Source: Lolium rigidum (lineage: Eukaryota > Streptophyta > Magnoliopsida > Poales > Poaceae). From it: DNA of 64,000 nucleotides. Each line of letters begins with the position of its first letter. Position 1 is the stretch's first letter. A program made the translations under genes and the position numbers. The DNA lies in the NCBI RefSeq assembly GCF_022539505.1, contig NC_061510.1, positions 401,184,249 to 401,248,248 of the forward strand. Reading direction: 5' to 3'. The notes beneath the pieces were generated by a model that had not been told where the DNA came from, did no database searches, and saw nothing but the letters and a program-made list of their open reading frames with translations. Positions 1 to 11,934 of this stretch are shown here, piece by piece.

Positions 1-619
1 CTTGAGTTAGAAATAAGTTAGACTACGAGTTGTTCTTCTGGAGCTTTATTTGAAGTTTTACCTCACTGTAAAGTAGGAGGCTGTGCTGATCTTCTGTAAA
101 CAGCTCGTGTGTACTTCTATAGACATACCTTGGACTCGCATATGTTTCTGTTGTACCACTCTGAGAGATGTAATATGAGTGGAACGGTGTTTCACTTGTG
201 TTATGTCAACGACTTGTGTACTACACCATGCGGTGGTACGCGGGGTCATCACGATCGGTATCGAGCAAATGCTTTGACCCTAGGATTAAAACCCTTTAAA
301 GGAGACCTATAGGTTTGGTAGTGTCTATAGGAAGTGTTTTAGCTAAGCTAACTATGCTAACCCAACCATTCTTTTGACTTGAGATGGGTATTCACTTGAG
401 AATAATCCTGACACACTTGAGTCAATCTTTCTTATCTATCTTTCTTAAGTAAAGTTAGTTAGTTATCTTGCTTCATTCCAAATAATTAGAACACCATTGA
501 AGCTTAAGATAATTGGTGGTAGTAGACCACGGTTGGTATACAACACATGGTAGTCCAAAGAGAGGATACAACCACAAGGAAGATATCCTATTGGAAGAAA
601 TATACCAATACAAGTATGG
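1..619. other. Remnant of an old LTR-retrotransposon (left flank of the Athila-like insertion)
   Basis: There is no coding sequence here. The stretch around 150-260 resembles, from memory, the end of a Triticeae Gypsy LTR. It joins to position 9378 once the Athila-like element and one copy of its target duplication are removed. It is therefore probably part of the same decayed Gypsy element seen at 9378-11934. The window edge cuts it, so neither its left boundary nor its family can be fixed. Confidence 0.3.
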
Positions 620-624
620 TTAAG

Positions 625-2221
625 TGATGGCGTGTATTTCACACGTTCGTTGGGCAACCCCAAGAGGAAGGTATGATGAGCACAGCAGCAAGTTTTCCCT
701 CAGAAAGAAACCAAGGTTTATCGAACCAGGAGGAGCCAAGAAGCACGTTGAAGGTTGATGGCGGCGAGATGTAGTGCGGCGCAACACCAGAGATTCCGGC
801 GCCAACGTGGAACCTGCACAACACAACCAAGCTACTTTGCCCCAACGAAACAGTGAGGTTGTCAATCTCACCGGCTTGCTGTAACAAAGGATTAACCGTA
901 TTGTGTGGAAGATGATTGTTTGCAGAGAAAACGAGTAGAAACAAGTATTGCGAGTAGATTGTATTTCGAGTAAAGAGAATTGGACCGGGGTCCACAGTTC
1001 ACTAGAGGTGTCTCTCCCATAAGACGAACGAGCATGTTGGGTGAACAAATTACGGTTGGGCAATTGACAAATAAAGAGAGCATGACCATGCACATACATA
1101 TCATGATGAGTATAGTGAGATTTAATTGGGCATTACGACAAAGTACATAGACCGCCATCCAAGCGCATCTATGCCTAAAAAGTCCACCTTCGAGGTTATC
1201 ATCCGAACCCCCTCCGGTATTAAGTTGCAAAGCAACAGACAATTGCATTAAGTATGGTGCGTAATGTAATCAACAACTACATCCTTAGACATAGCATCAA
1301 TGTTTTATCCCTAGTGGCAACGAGACAACACAACCTTAGAACTTTACGTCACTCGTCCCGGTGTCAATGCGGGCATGAACCCACTATCGAGCATAAGTAC
1401 TCCCTCTTGGAGTTAAAAGCATCTACTTGGCCGGAGCATCTACTAATAACGGAGAGCATGCAAGATCATAAACAACACATAAGCATAGCTTTGATAATCA
1501 ACATAACAAGTATTCTCTATTCATCGGATCCCAACAAACGCAACATATAGAATTACATATAGATGATCTTGATCATGATAGGCAGCTCACAAGATCCGAC
1601 AATGATAGCACAATGGGGAGAAGACAACCATCTAGCTACTGCTATGGACCCATAGTCCGGGGGTAGACTACTCACTCATCACTCCGGAGGCGACCATGGC
1701 GGTGTAGAGTCCTCCGGGAGATGATTCCCCTCTCCGGCAGGGTGCCGGAGGCGATCTCCGAGGATCCCCGAGATGGGATCGGCGGCGACGGCGTCTCGGT
1801 AATGTTTTCCGTATCGTGGCTCTCGGTGCGGGGGTTTCGTCACGGAGGCTATTTGTAGGCGGAAGGGCAGGTCAAGAGGCGGCACGGGGGCCCACACCAC
1901 GGGCCGGCGCGGCCAAGGGGGGCCGCGCCGCCTAGGGTTTGGCGCCCCGTGGCCCCTCTTCGTCTCTCCTTCGGACTTCCGGAAGCTTCGTGAGAAAATA
2001 GGCCTCCGGGCTTTTATTTCGTCCAATTCCGAGAATATTTCTTTACTAGGATTTCTGAAACCAAAAACAGCAGAAAACAGACAGCGGCACTTCGGCATCT
2101 TGTTAATAGGTTAGTTCCGGAAAATGCACGAATATGATATAAAGTGTGCATAAAACATGTAGATAACATCAATAATGTGGCATGGAACACAAGAAATTAT
2201 CGATACGTTGGAGACGTATCG
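625..2221 (-). repeat. 3' LTR of the Athila-like element
   Basis: This LTR is about 1597 bp and pairs with 7773-9372. By eye I count about ten substitutions and a larger number of single-base indels between the two copies. The polypurine-like motif AAGCTTGGGGATGCC abuts it on the element-sense strand at about 2222-2236. The last base differs from the 5' copy (g instead of a at 2221 on the plus strand). Confidence 0.88.
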
Positions 2222-4270
2222 GCATCCCCAAGCTTAGTTCCGCTCGTCCCGAGCAGGTAAAACGATAACAAAGATAATTTCTGGAGTGACATGCCATCAT
2301 AAACTTGATCATACTATTTGTAAAACATATGTAGTGAGTGCAGCGATCAACACAATGTGTATGACATGAGTAAACAAGTGAATCATATAGCAAAGACTTT
2401 TCATGAATAGCACTTCAAGACAAGCATCAATAAGTCTTGCATAAGAGTTAACTCATAAAGCAATAATTCAAAGTAAAGGTATTGAAGCAACACAAAAGAA
2501 GATTAAGTTTCAGCGGTTGCTTTCAACTTGTAACATGTATATCTCATGGATATTGTCAACATAGAGTAACATAATAAGTGCAATAAGCAAGTATGTAAGA
2601 ATCAATGCACAGTTCACACAAGTGTTTGCTTCTTGAGGTGGAGAGAAATAGGTGAACCGACTCAACATTGAAAGTAAAAGAATGGTCCTCATAGAGGAAA
2701 AGCATCGATTGCTATATTTGTGCTAGAGCTTTGATTTTGAAAACATGAAACAATTTTGTCAACGGTAGTAATAAAGCATATGCATCATGTAAATTATATC
2801 TTATAAGTTGCAAGCCTCATGCATAGTGTACTAATAGTGCTCGCACCTTGTCCTAATTAGCTTGGACTACCCGGATTATCACCGCAATACATATGCTTTA
2901 ACCAAGTATCACAAAGGGGTACCTCTATGCCGCCTCGTACAAAGGTCTAAGGAGAAAGCTCGCATTTGGATTTCTCGCTTTTGATTATTCTCAACTTAGA
3001 CATCCATACCGGGACAACATAGACAACGAGATAATGGACTCCTCTTTTAATGCTTTAAGCATTCAACAACAATTAATTCTTTTCTCATTAGAGATTTGAG
3101 GATGTTTGTCCAAAACTGAAACTTCCACCATGGAACATGGCTTTAGTTAGCGGCCCAATGTTCTTCTCTCACAATATGCATGCTCAAACCATTCAACTCG
3201 GTGTAGATCGCCCTTACTTCGGACAAGACGAACATGCATAGCAACTCACATGATATTCAACAATGAGTTGATGGCGTTCCCCAGATAAACATGGTTATCG
3301 CACAACAAGCAACTTAATAAGAGATAAAGTGCATAATTACATATTCAATACCACAATAGTTTTTAAGCTATTTGTCCCATGAGCTATATATTGCAAAGGT
3401 GAATGATGGAATTTTAAAGGTAGCACTCAAGCAATTTACTTTGGAATGGCTGGAAAATACCATGTAGTAGGTAGGTATGGTGGACACAAATGGCATAGTG
3501 GTTGGCTCAAGTATTTTGGATGCATGAGAAGTATTCCCTCTCGATACAAGGTTTAGGCTAGCAAGGTTATTTGAGGCAAACACAAGGATGAACTAGTACA
3601 GCAAAACTCACATAAAAGACATATTGAAAGCATTATAATACTCTATACCGTCTTCCTTGTTGTTCAAACTCAAGACTAGAAATTATCTAGACCTTAGAGA
3701 AACCAAATATGCAAACCAAATTTTAGCATGCTCTATGTATTTCTTCATTAATGGGTGCAAAGCATATGATGCAAGAGCTTAAACATGAGCACAACAATTG
3801 CCAAGTATCACATTACCCAAAACATTATAGCAATTACTACATGTATCATTTTCCAATTCCAACCATATAACAATTTAACGAAGGAGAAACTTCGCCATGA
3901 ATACTATGAGTAGTAACCAAGGACACATTTGTCCATATGCTACAGCGGAGTGTGTATCTCTCCCATAAAGTGAATGCTAGGATCCATTTTATTCAAACAA
4001 AACAAAAATAAAAACAAAACGACGCTCCAAGAAAAAAAGCACATAAGATGTGGCCGAATAAAAATGTAGTTTCAGGGGAGGAACCTGATAATTTGTTGAT
4101 GAAGAAGGGGATGCCTTGGGCATCCCCAAGCTTAGACGCTTGAGTCTTCTTGATATATGCAGGGGTGAACCGCCGGGTGCATCCCCAAGCTTAGAGCTTT
4201 CACTCTCCTTGATCATGTTGCATCATACTCCTCTCTTGATCCTTGAAAACTTCCTCCACACCAAACTCGA

Positions 4271-4742
4271 AACAACTCATTAGAGGGTTAGTGCACAATA
4301 TAAATTGACATATTCAGAGGTGACACACTCATTCTTAACACTTCTGGACATTGCATAATGCTACTGGACATTAGTGGATCAAAGAAATTCATCCAACATA
4401 GCGAAAGAGGCAATGCGAAATAAAAGGCAGAATCTGTCAAAACAGAACAGTTCGTATTGACGAATTTTAAAATGGCACCAGACTTGCTCAAATGAAAATG
4501 CTCAAATTGAATGAAAGTTGCGTACATATCTGAGGATCATGCTCGTAAATTGGCATAATTTTCTGAGCTTCCTGCAGGGCAGTGGGCTCAGATTCGTGAC
4601 AGCAAAGAAATCTGGAACTGCGCAGTAATCCAAATCTAGTACTTACTTTTCTATCAACGGCTTAACTTGGCACAACAAAACTCAAAACTAAGATAAGGAG
4701 AGGTTGCTACAGTAGTAAACAACTTCCAAGACACCAAATAAA
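4271..4742. repeat. 472-bp block repeated across the gap (left copy)
   Basis: This block is followed directly by the run of Ns and matches 4843-5314 base for base wherever I compared it, including the identical 79-codon open frames inside. It is most simply explained as the overlapping end of two contigs that were scaffolded but not merged. Confidence 0.9.
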
Positions 4743-4842
4743 NNNNNNNNNNNNNNNNNNNNNNNNNNNNNNNNNNNNNNNNNNNNNNNNNNNNNNNNNN
4801 NNNNNNNNNNNNNNNNNNNNNNNNNNNNNNNNNNNNNNNNNN
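4743..4842. other. Assembly gap of exactly 100 N
   Basis: One hundred N characters, the conventional size for a gap of unknown length. The 472 bp on its left are repeated on its right, so little or nothing may really be missing. Confidence 0.99.
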
Positions 4843-5314
4843 AACAACTCATTAGAGGGTTAGTGCACAATATAAATTGACATATTCAGAGGTGACACAC
4901 TCATTCTTAACACTTCTGGACATTGCATAATGCTACTGGACATTAGTGGATCAAAGAAATTCATCCAACATAGCGAAAGAGGCAATGCGAAATAAAAGGC
5001 AGAATCTGTCAAAACAGAACAGTTCGTATTGACGAATTTTAAAATGGCACCAGACTTGCTCAAATGAAAATGCTCAAATTGAATGAAAGTTGCGTACATA
5101 TCTGAGGATCATGCTCGTAAATTGGCATAATTTTCTGAGCTTCCTGCAGGGCAGTGGGCTCAGATTCGTGACAGCAAAGAAATCTGGAACTGCGCAGTAA
5201 TCCAAATCTAGTACTTACTTTTCTATCAACGGCTTAACTTGGCACAACAAAACTCAAAACTAAGATAAGGAGAGGTTGCTACAGTAGTAAACAACTTCCA
5301 AGACACCAAATAAA
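4843..5314. repeat. 472-bp block repeated across the gap (right copy)
   Basis: Copy of 4271-4742 with a constant offset of 572. The sequence then continues smoothly into the protease end of the element, so this is likely the authentic copy. Confidence 0.9.
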
Positions 5315-5399
5315 AACAAAGTACTGTAGGTAAAAACATGGGTTGTCTCCCATAAGCGCTTTTCTTTAACGCCTTTCAGCTAGGCGCAGAAAGTGTGTA

Positions 5400-7522
5400 T
5401 CAAGTAACATCAAGAGATGAAGCATCAACATCATAATTTGTTCTAATGATAGAATCATAAGGTACCTTCATTCTCTTTCTAGGGAAGTGTTCCATACCTT
5501 TCTTGAGAGGAAATTGATATTTTATATTACCTTCCCTCATATCAATAATAGCACCAACAGTTCGAAGAAAAGGTCTTCCCAATATAATTGGACAAGATGC
5601 ATTGCATTCAATATCCAAGACAACAAAATCAACGGGAACAAGATTATTGTTAACGGTAATGTGAACATTATCAACTTTACCCAAAGGTTTCTTTGTAGAA
5701 TGATCAGCAAGATTAACATCCAAATAACAATTTTTCAGCGGTGGCAAGTCAAGCATATTATAAATTTTCTTCGGCATAACGAAATACTTGCACCAAGATC
5801 ACATAAAGCATTACAATCAAAATCTTTAACATTCATCTTAATGATGGGCTCCCAACCATCTTCTAGCTTTTTAGGAATAGAGGCTTCGCGTTCTAGTTTC
5901 TCTTCTCTAGCTTTTATGAGAGCATTTGTAATATGATGCGTGAAAGCCAAATTTATAGCACTAGCATTGGGACTTTTAGCAAGTTTTTGCAAGAACTTTA
6001 TAACTTCAGAGATGTGGCAATCATCAAAATTCAAACCATTATAATCTAAAGCAATGGGATCATCATCCCCAATGTTGGAAAAAATTTCAGCGGCTTTATC
6101 GCACGCAGTTTCGAGCAGTTTTAGCGGTTTCGAGGCAGTTTTTCGCGCTTTGCATTAGAAGTGGAAACATTGCTAACACCAATTCTTTTATTAGTATGAG
6201 TAGGAGGTGCAGCAACATGTGTAGCATTAGCATTACTAGTGGTGGTAATAGTCCAAACTTTAGCTATATTCTTCTCTTTAGCTAGTTTTTCATTTTCTTC
6301 TCTATCCCACCTAGCACGCAGACTCAGCCATTAATCTTATATTCTCATTAATTCTAACTTGGATGGCATTTGCTGTAGTAACAATTTTATTATGATAATT
6401 CTCATTAGGCAAAACTTTTGATTTCAAAAGATCAACATCGACAGACAAGACTATCGACTTTAGAAGCAAGTATATCAATTTTACCAAGCTTTTCTTCAAC
6501 AGATTTGTTAAAAGCAGTTTGTGTACTAATAAATTCTTTAAGCATGGCTTCAAGTCCAGGGGGTGAATTCCTATTATTGTTGTAAGAATTTCCATAAGAA
6601 TTACCATAGCCGTTGCCATTATTATAAGGATATGGCCTATAGTTGTTACTAGAATTGTTCCGGTAAGCATTGTTGTTGAAATTATTATTTTTAATGAAGT
6701 TTACATCAACATGTTCTTCTTGTGCAACCAATGAAGCTAACGGAACATTATTAGGATCAATATTAGTCCTATCATTCACAAGCATAGACATAATAGCATC
6801 AATCTTATCACTCAGGGAAGAGGTTTCTTCGACAGAATTTACCTTCTTACCTTGTGGAGCTCTTTCCGTGTGCCATTCAGAGTAATTTATCATCATATCA
6901 TCAAGAAGTTTTGTAGCCGCCCCCAATGTGATGGACATAAAGGTACCTCCAGCAGCTGAATCCAATAAATTCCGCGAAGAAAAATTTAGTCCTGCATAGA
7001 AGGTTTGGATGATCATCCAAGTAGTCGAGTCCATGGGTTGGGCAATTTTTAACCAGAGATTTCATTCTTTCCCAAGCTTGAGCAACATGTTCAGTATCTA
7101 ATTGTTTAAAATTCATTATGCTACTCCTCAAAGATATAATTTTAGCAGGGGGATAATATCTACCAATAAAAGCATCCTTGCATTTAGTCCATGAATCAAT
7201 ACTATTCTTAGGCGGAGATAGCAACCAATCTTTAGCTCTTCCTCTTAATGAGAAAGGAAACAATTTTAGTTTAATAATATCACCATCTACATCTTTATAT
7301 TTTTGCATTTCACATAGTTCAACAAAATTATTGAGATGGGCAGCGAGCATCATCGGAACTAACACCGAGAAAATTGATGGTTCATAACAAGATTCGAGTA
7401 AAGCGAGGTTTAATTTCAAAGAATTCTGCTGTAGTAGCAGGTGGAGCAATAGGTGTGCATAAGAAATCATTATTATTTGTGGTTGTGAAGTCACACAACT
7501 TAGTATTTTCAGCGTTGGCCAT
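5400..7522 (-). pseudogene. Athila-type gag-protease polyprotein, frameshifted
   Basis: The likely gag start is the ATG at 7522-7520, about 240 bp downstream of the 5' LTR in element sense. That frame stops at 7384-7382 after 46 codons. The reading continues in other frames with a typical retrotransposon gag core (a LRGRAKDWL motif, then a RYYPP-like stretch, around 7060-7260). An Asn-rich linker follows (about 6570-6700). A retropepsin begins near 5800 with the active-site motif DLGAS and ends with ILGRPFLRT near 5570. Several frameshifts and stops break the polyprotein. Some may be sequence errors, because this region shows many single-base discrepancies. No zinc knuckle is obvious. The product would form the virus-like particle and its protease, but as written it is not functional. 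Confidence 0.75.
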
Positions 7523-7743
7523 TTTAGCAACAGTAAATGAAGCAAACTAGATAAAGTAAATGCAAGTAAACTAATTTTTTTTGTGTTTTCGATATAGCAA
7601 ACAAGATAGCAAATAAAGTAAAACTAGCAACTAATTTTTTTGTATTTTGATTTAGTGCAGCAAACAAAGTAGTAAATAAAGCAAGACAAAAACAAAGTAA
7701 AGAGATTGAGAAGTGGAGACTCCCCTTGCAGCGTGTCTTCATC

Positions 7744-7761
7744 TCCCCGGCAACGGCGCCA
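7744..7761 (-). other. Primer binding site of the Athila-like element
   Basis: On the minus strand this reads TGGCGCCGTTGCCGGGGA, 11 nt downstream of the 5' LTR end. It is the PBS I know from Athila/Calypso-type elements, complementary to the 3' end of a plant tRNA-Asp. The tRNA identity is from memory. Confidence 0.8.
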
Positions 7762-7772
7762 AAAAATATGCT

Positions 7773-9372
7773 TGATGGCGTGTATTTCACACGTTCGTTG
7801 GGCAACCCCAAGAGGAAGGTATGATGAGCACAGCAGCAAGTTTTCCCTCGGAAAGAAACCAAGGTTTATCGAACCAGGAGGAGCCAAGAAGCACGTTGAA
7901 GGTTGATGGCGGCGAGATGTAGTGCGGCGCAACACCGGAGATTCCGGCGCCAACGTGGAACCTGCACAACACAACCAAGCTACTTTGCCCCAACGAAACG
8001 AGTGAGGTTGTCAATCTCACCGGCTTGCTGTAACAAAGGATTAACCGTATTGTGTGGAAGATGATTGTTTGCGAGAGAAAACGAGTAGAAACAAGTATTG
8101 CAGTAGATTGTATTTCGAGTAAAGAGAATTGGACCGGGGTCCACAGTTCACTAGAGGTGTCTCTCCCATAAGACGAACAGCATGTTGGGTGAACAAATTA
8201 CAGTTGGGCAATTGACAAATAAAGAGAGCATGACCATGCACATACATATCATGATGAGTATAGTGAGATTTAATTGGGCATTACGACAAAGTACATAGAC
8301 CGCCATCCAACCGCATCTATGCCTAAAAAGTCCACCTTCGAGGTTATCATCCGAACCCCCTCCGGTATTAAGTTGCAAAGCAACGAGACAATTGCATTAA
8401 GTATGGTGCGTAATGTAATCAACAACTACATCCTTAGACATAGCATCAATGTTTTATCCCTAGTGGCAACGAGCACAACACAACCTTAGAACTTTACGTC
8501 CACTGTCCCAGGTGTCAATGCAGGCATGAACCCACTATCGAGCATAAGTACTCCCTCTTGGAGTTAAAAGCATCTACTTGGCCGAGCATCTACTAATAAC
8601 GGAGAGCATGCAAGATCATAAACAACACATAAGCATAGCTTTGATAATCAACATAACAAGTATTCTCTATTCATCGGATCCCAACAAACGCAACATATAG
8701 AATTACATATAGATGATCTTGATCATGATAGGCAGCTCACAAGATCCGACAATGATAGCACAATGGGGAGAAGACAACCATCTAGCTACCGCTATGGACC
8801 CATAGTCCGGGGGTAGACTACTCACTCATCACTCCGGAGGCGACCATGGCGGTGTAGAGTCCTCCGGGAGATGATTCCCCTCTCCGGCGAGGGTGCCGGA
8901 GGCGATCTCCGGGATCCCCGAGATGGGATCGGCGGCGACGGCGTCTCGGTAATGTTTTCCGTATCGTGGCTCTCGGTGCCGGGGGTTTCGTCACGGAGGC
9001 TATTTGTAGGCGGAAGGGCAGGTCAAGAGGCGGCACGGGGGCCCACACCACGGGCCGGCGCGGCCAAGGGGGCCGCGCCGCCCTAGGGTTTGGCGCCCCG
9101 TGGCCCCTCTTCGTCTCTCCTTCGGACTTCGGAAGCTTCGTGAGAAAATAGGCCTCCGGGCTTTTATTTCGTCCAATTCCGAGAATATTTCTTTACTAGG
9201 ATTTCTGAAACCAAAAACAGCTAGAAAACGACAAGCGGCACTTCGGCATCTTGTTAATAGGTTAGTTCCAGAAAATGCACGAATATGATATAAAGTGTGC
9301 ATAAAACATGTAGATAACATCAATAATGTGGCATGGAACACAAGAAATTATCGATACGTTGGAGACGTATCA
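7773..9372 (-). repeat. 5' LTR of the Athila-like element
   Basis: A 1600-bp LTR in pair with 625-2221. The first 200-250 bp in element sense closely resemble the beginning of the solo LTR at 62045-63493. The middle and end do not. Confidence 0.88.
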
Positions 9373-9377
9373 TTAAG

Positions 9378-11934
9378 TAAGAGTCATTTAAAATGTCAAA
9401 TGACTGATGTTAAGTAATGTAGATAAGTAATATGTGGTAGTATATACCTATGATAAGTCAATCATAGGAGGTAAGGAAGAGTTATAGGAGTCATATAAGT
9501 CTACTTTTCAGGGTAGAGTTGGTAATCATATATGATTCACTTGAGAATCAAGATGTGATGGAATAGAACATCATAAGTACGATAACAGAAGTATGATAAG
9601 GAGTAAGGATTTAGGGAATAGTTCGAAACCTTAGGCGTTAAAATCCTAATAACTGTACCAAGTATGTTAGAACCATAGTCCTTAATTTAAACAAGGCTTA
9701 TTTAGAGCATATCACATAGAGAAATCCTAGAGTTATAGGTGGTATATTCTAAACAATCATGTGTTTAGAGTAGACATGTTAGAACTAATTGTATTATAGG
9801 AAGTAGTCCTCAATAGCACATATATATGGTATACTATTTTGTTAGTACTTCCAAAGAAAACTAGGTTAACTCCAACTATCCCAGGCCATTTTGTTTCAAG
9901 TTTGTCTCATTGCAAATGTGCAATTAAGACAAATGTTGAGACAAATAGTAGAAATTCACGTATTCGTGCTAAGTATCACAACCTAAACCTATCTTATGTG
10001 GTGTTATATACTACACATCTGATCCTGATGTTTAGGGATGTCTTATCCAATTATTATATTCAGGCATATAAGGATGTGTATTATAAACACAAAGCTGATT
10101 TTCTTGGATTTTATTGGATTTTCGTTGTTTGACTAGATCCGTACATGAAGTTTGACTTTGATATGCAAATGCATGTTGCAATATCAAATTCTTACTTGAT
10201 GTTATAGGTCTAGAGGGTAAAGGTATTCGTGTGAGGAAGTGACGAACCATGAAGATTTTGGAAGACAAGATGAAAGTTCACTAGAAGAAGGAAGTAAAGT
10301 TGTGGGAAGCAACCACAACAATCTGAAGGAAGGACCAATTAAAACTCACTTCTATCCTTAATCAAGGAGTACTTCAACATGGAAGTACCATGGAAGTGAG
10401 AAAAATAGTGAATATGGAGTAGTAGAAGTAGAGCCGTATTCATTATGGAAGAAGGGAATGCAAGTGAAGTCACTTACAATACTATTTTCATAGTGTCAAC
10501 AAGTGGTTTTCTTGCAAAACAAACCCTGGAAGAAGGAAAATAGACAAGTAAAGTCGTAGCTGGTATAATAAGACCGCAGCTGATATAGGATAACCATGAA
10601 GAGAAAGAATGTAAAGTGAGGTATATCTTAACTAAAACTATGTAAGTAGCCATAGCTGGTAAGTAGATATTGACTAGAACCATAACATAGTCACAGCTGG
10701 TATCCAAATAAGCCACATCTGGTACTAGGTAGTCTGCAGCTGGCACCAGATAGCCCACGGCCTGAACATTTCTTTATCCTAAAAGAAAGTGGGATTCCGC
10801 AGCTAGTATTCCGCAGCTGGTATCCCGTAGCTAGTAAATATTTAGTCGGAGGATTCACATCGGATACCCACAACTGTGTGGATACACCGCAAAGAATTCT
10901 TCATGAGACTTTAGAAAAGTACAAACTATAAGCCAGACCAAGACCAATCTTCTAACATTGGAGTTTAATGATTAGAAGAAAGGAAGTTTGAAGATCATTA
11001 GTAAACTCCAAGGGGGAGAGGAAGGCTGAAGGAGAAGTTTTAAGATATTATTTATAGTGTGATAGACGGAGAAAAAGGTCTGAACTGAGAAAAAGTACGA
11101 TCTTATTTTTATAAGGTTGTTGGGAACTACCCATATAAAAGTACTTTCAGGAGGTTGTCAGACCACAAGCCGAGGTTCATATCTCGAGGAAGTAAGAGTA
11201 GATTCTAACTTGAGTGGGTAATTCATAATTACTCAAAACCAAGAGAACTCAAGTAAGTCTAAGATAATGAAGTTGGATGAAGAAGTTATCGGAGGACAAT
11301 CAAAGCCTAAGAAGATACTATACGAAGGAGTTTGACCATACTAAAACATAAGCCTATTAGAAAGATTCCTTTCATGGAACCTAAAGAAACCAAAAGAAGG
11401 ATAACTAGCATAAACTAGAAGCCATGATTGGATGGACTAAATGAGTCTAATCCATTCGTAGGACTAAACTACTAAGACCATGCCTACTGTAAATACCTTA
11501 CGAAGTACCATTACTTTCGTTAAGGGTAGTAAGGGACAACAATACCTTACTTTGAACAAATCCTTTAAACTTAAGGTTTGGGCACCGCAGCTGGATTATC
11601 GCAGCTGGTATAACCAAGCTTTGAGTACCCAGATAGGAAGCTATCACCACAACCATTAGTAAAGGCCATTAACATAATAAGATGTCCTAATCCAAGAATC
11701 TTTGGAGAGTAAGCCTATAAGCTTAGAGTGTTGGAAGAAATCATAGAATTTAAGAAAGTATCCGTGCCAGACATCAGAAGACTCCAGGAAGGATCTGGAC
11801 AAGGGATATATACAACTATATCTAGTGTGATCACCATGGAGTTGAAGGATGGTGATCTGTTCAAGACATTTCAACATTCCGAAACATGAGAGCGTTCGAA
11901 CTTCGGGACGAAGTTCAGTTTAAGGGGGAGAGGC
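9378..11934 (+). mobile_element. Decayed Gypsy internal region, probably chromovirus-type
   Basis: There is no usable frame in any direction. The right end, however, has the usual close of a plant chromovirus polyprotein and PPT: gggacgaagttc at 11904-11915, then taagggggagaggc directly before a sequence that looks like an LTR start. The stretch 10550-11610 also contains about eleven scattered copies of a motif close to ccgcagctggtat. Together with 1-619, this would be the older element into which the Athila-like copy inserted. Clade and left boundary are inferred. Confidence 0.4.

Larger units (their letters stand above)
2222..5399 (-). other. Non-coding 3' half of the Athila-like internal region
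   Basis: I see no reading frame of substance and no RT, RNase H, integrase or envelope-like motif on either strand. The motif gcatccccaagcttag, or a one-base variant, appears three times: at 2222-2236 where it is the PPT, and at 4120-4135 and 4179-4194. The sequence before 5400 also contains the assembly gap and its flanking duplicate. Confidence 0.7.
625..9372 (-). mobile_element. Athila-like Gypsy LTR retrotransposon, gag-protease only (Sabrina/WHAM-like)
   Basis: Two LTRs of about 1.6 kb (625-2221 and 7773-9372) bound the element, which reads on the minus strand. Both outer junctions are clean: ttaag stands at 620-624 and again at 9373-9377, a perfect 5-bp target duplication. Each LTR begins TGATACG and ends ACGCCATCA in element sense, although the internal end of the 3' LTR has lost the initial T. 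A PBS and broken gag and protease reading frames follow the 5' LTR. No reverse transcriptase, RNase H or integrase is visible in the 3.2 kb between the protease and the 3' LTR, so the element could only have moved with proteins from a partner. A 100-N gap lies inside. The family name is from memory; the Athila clade rests on the PBS and the gag-protease style. Confidence 0.88.

Noticed and set aside
9839..10132. 97-codon plus-strand frame in the decayed Gypsy region
   Set aside because: No recognisable motif, AT-rich composition, and no continuation in adjacent sequence. Judged to be chance.
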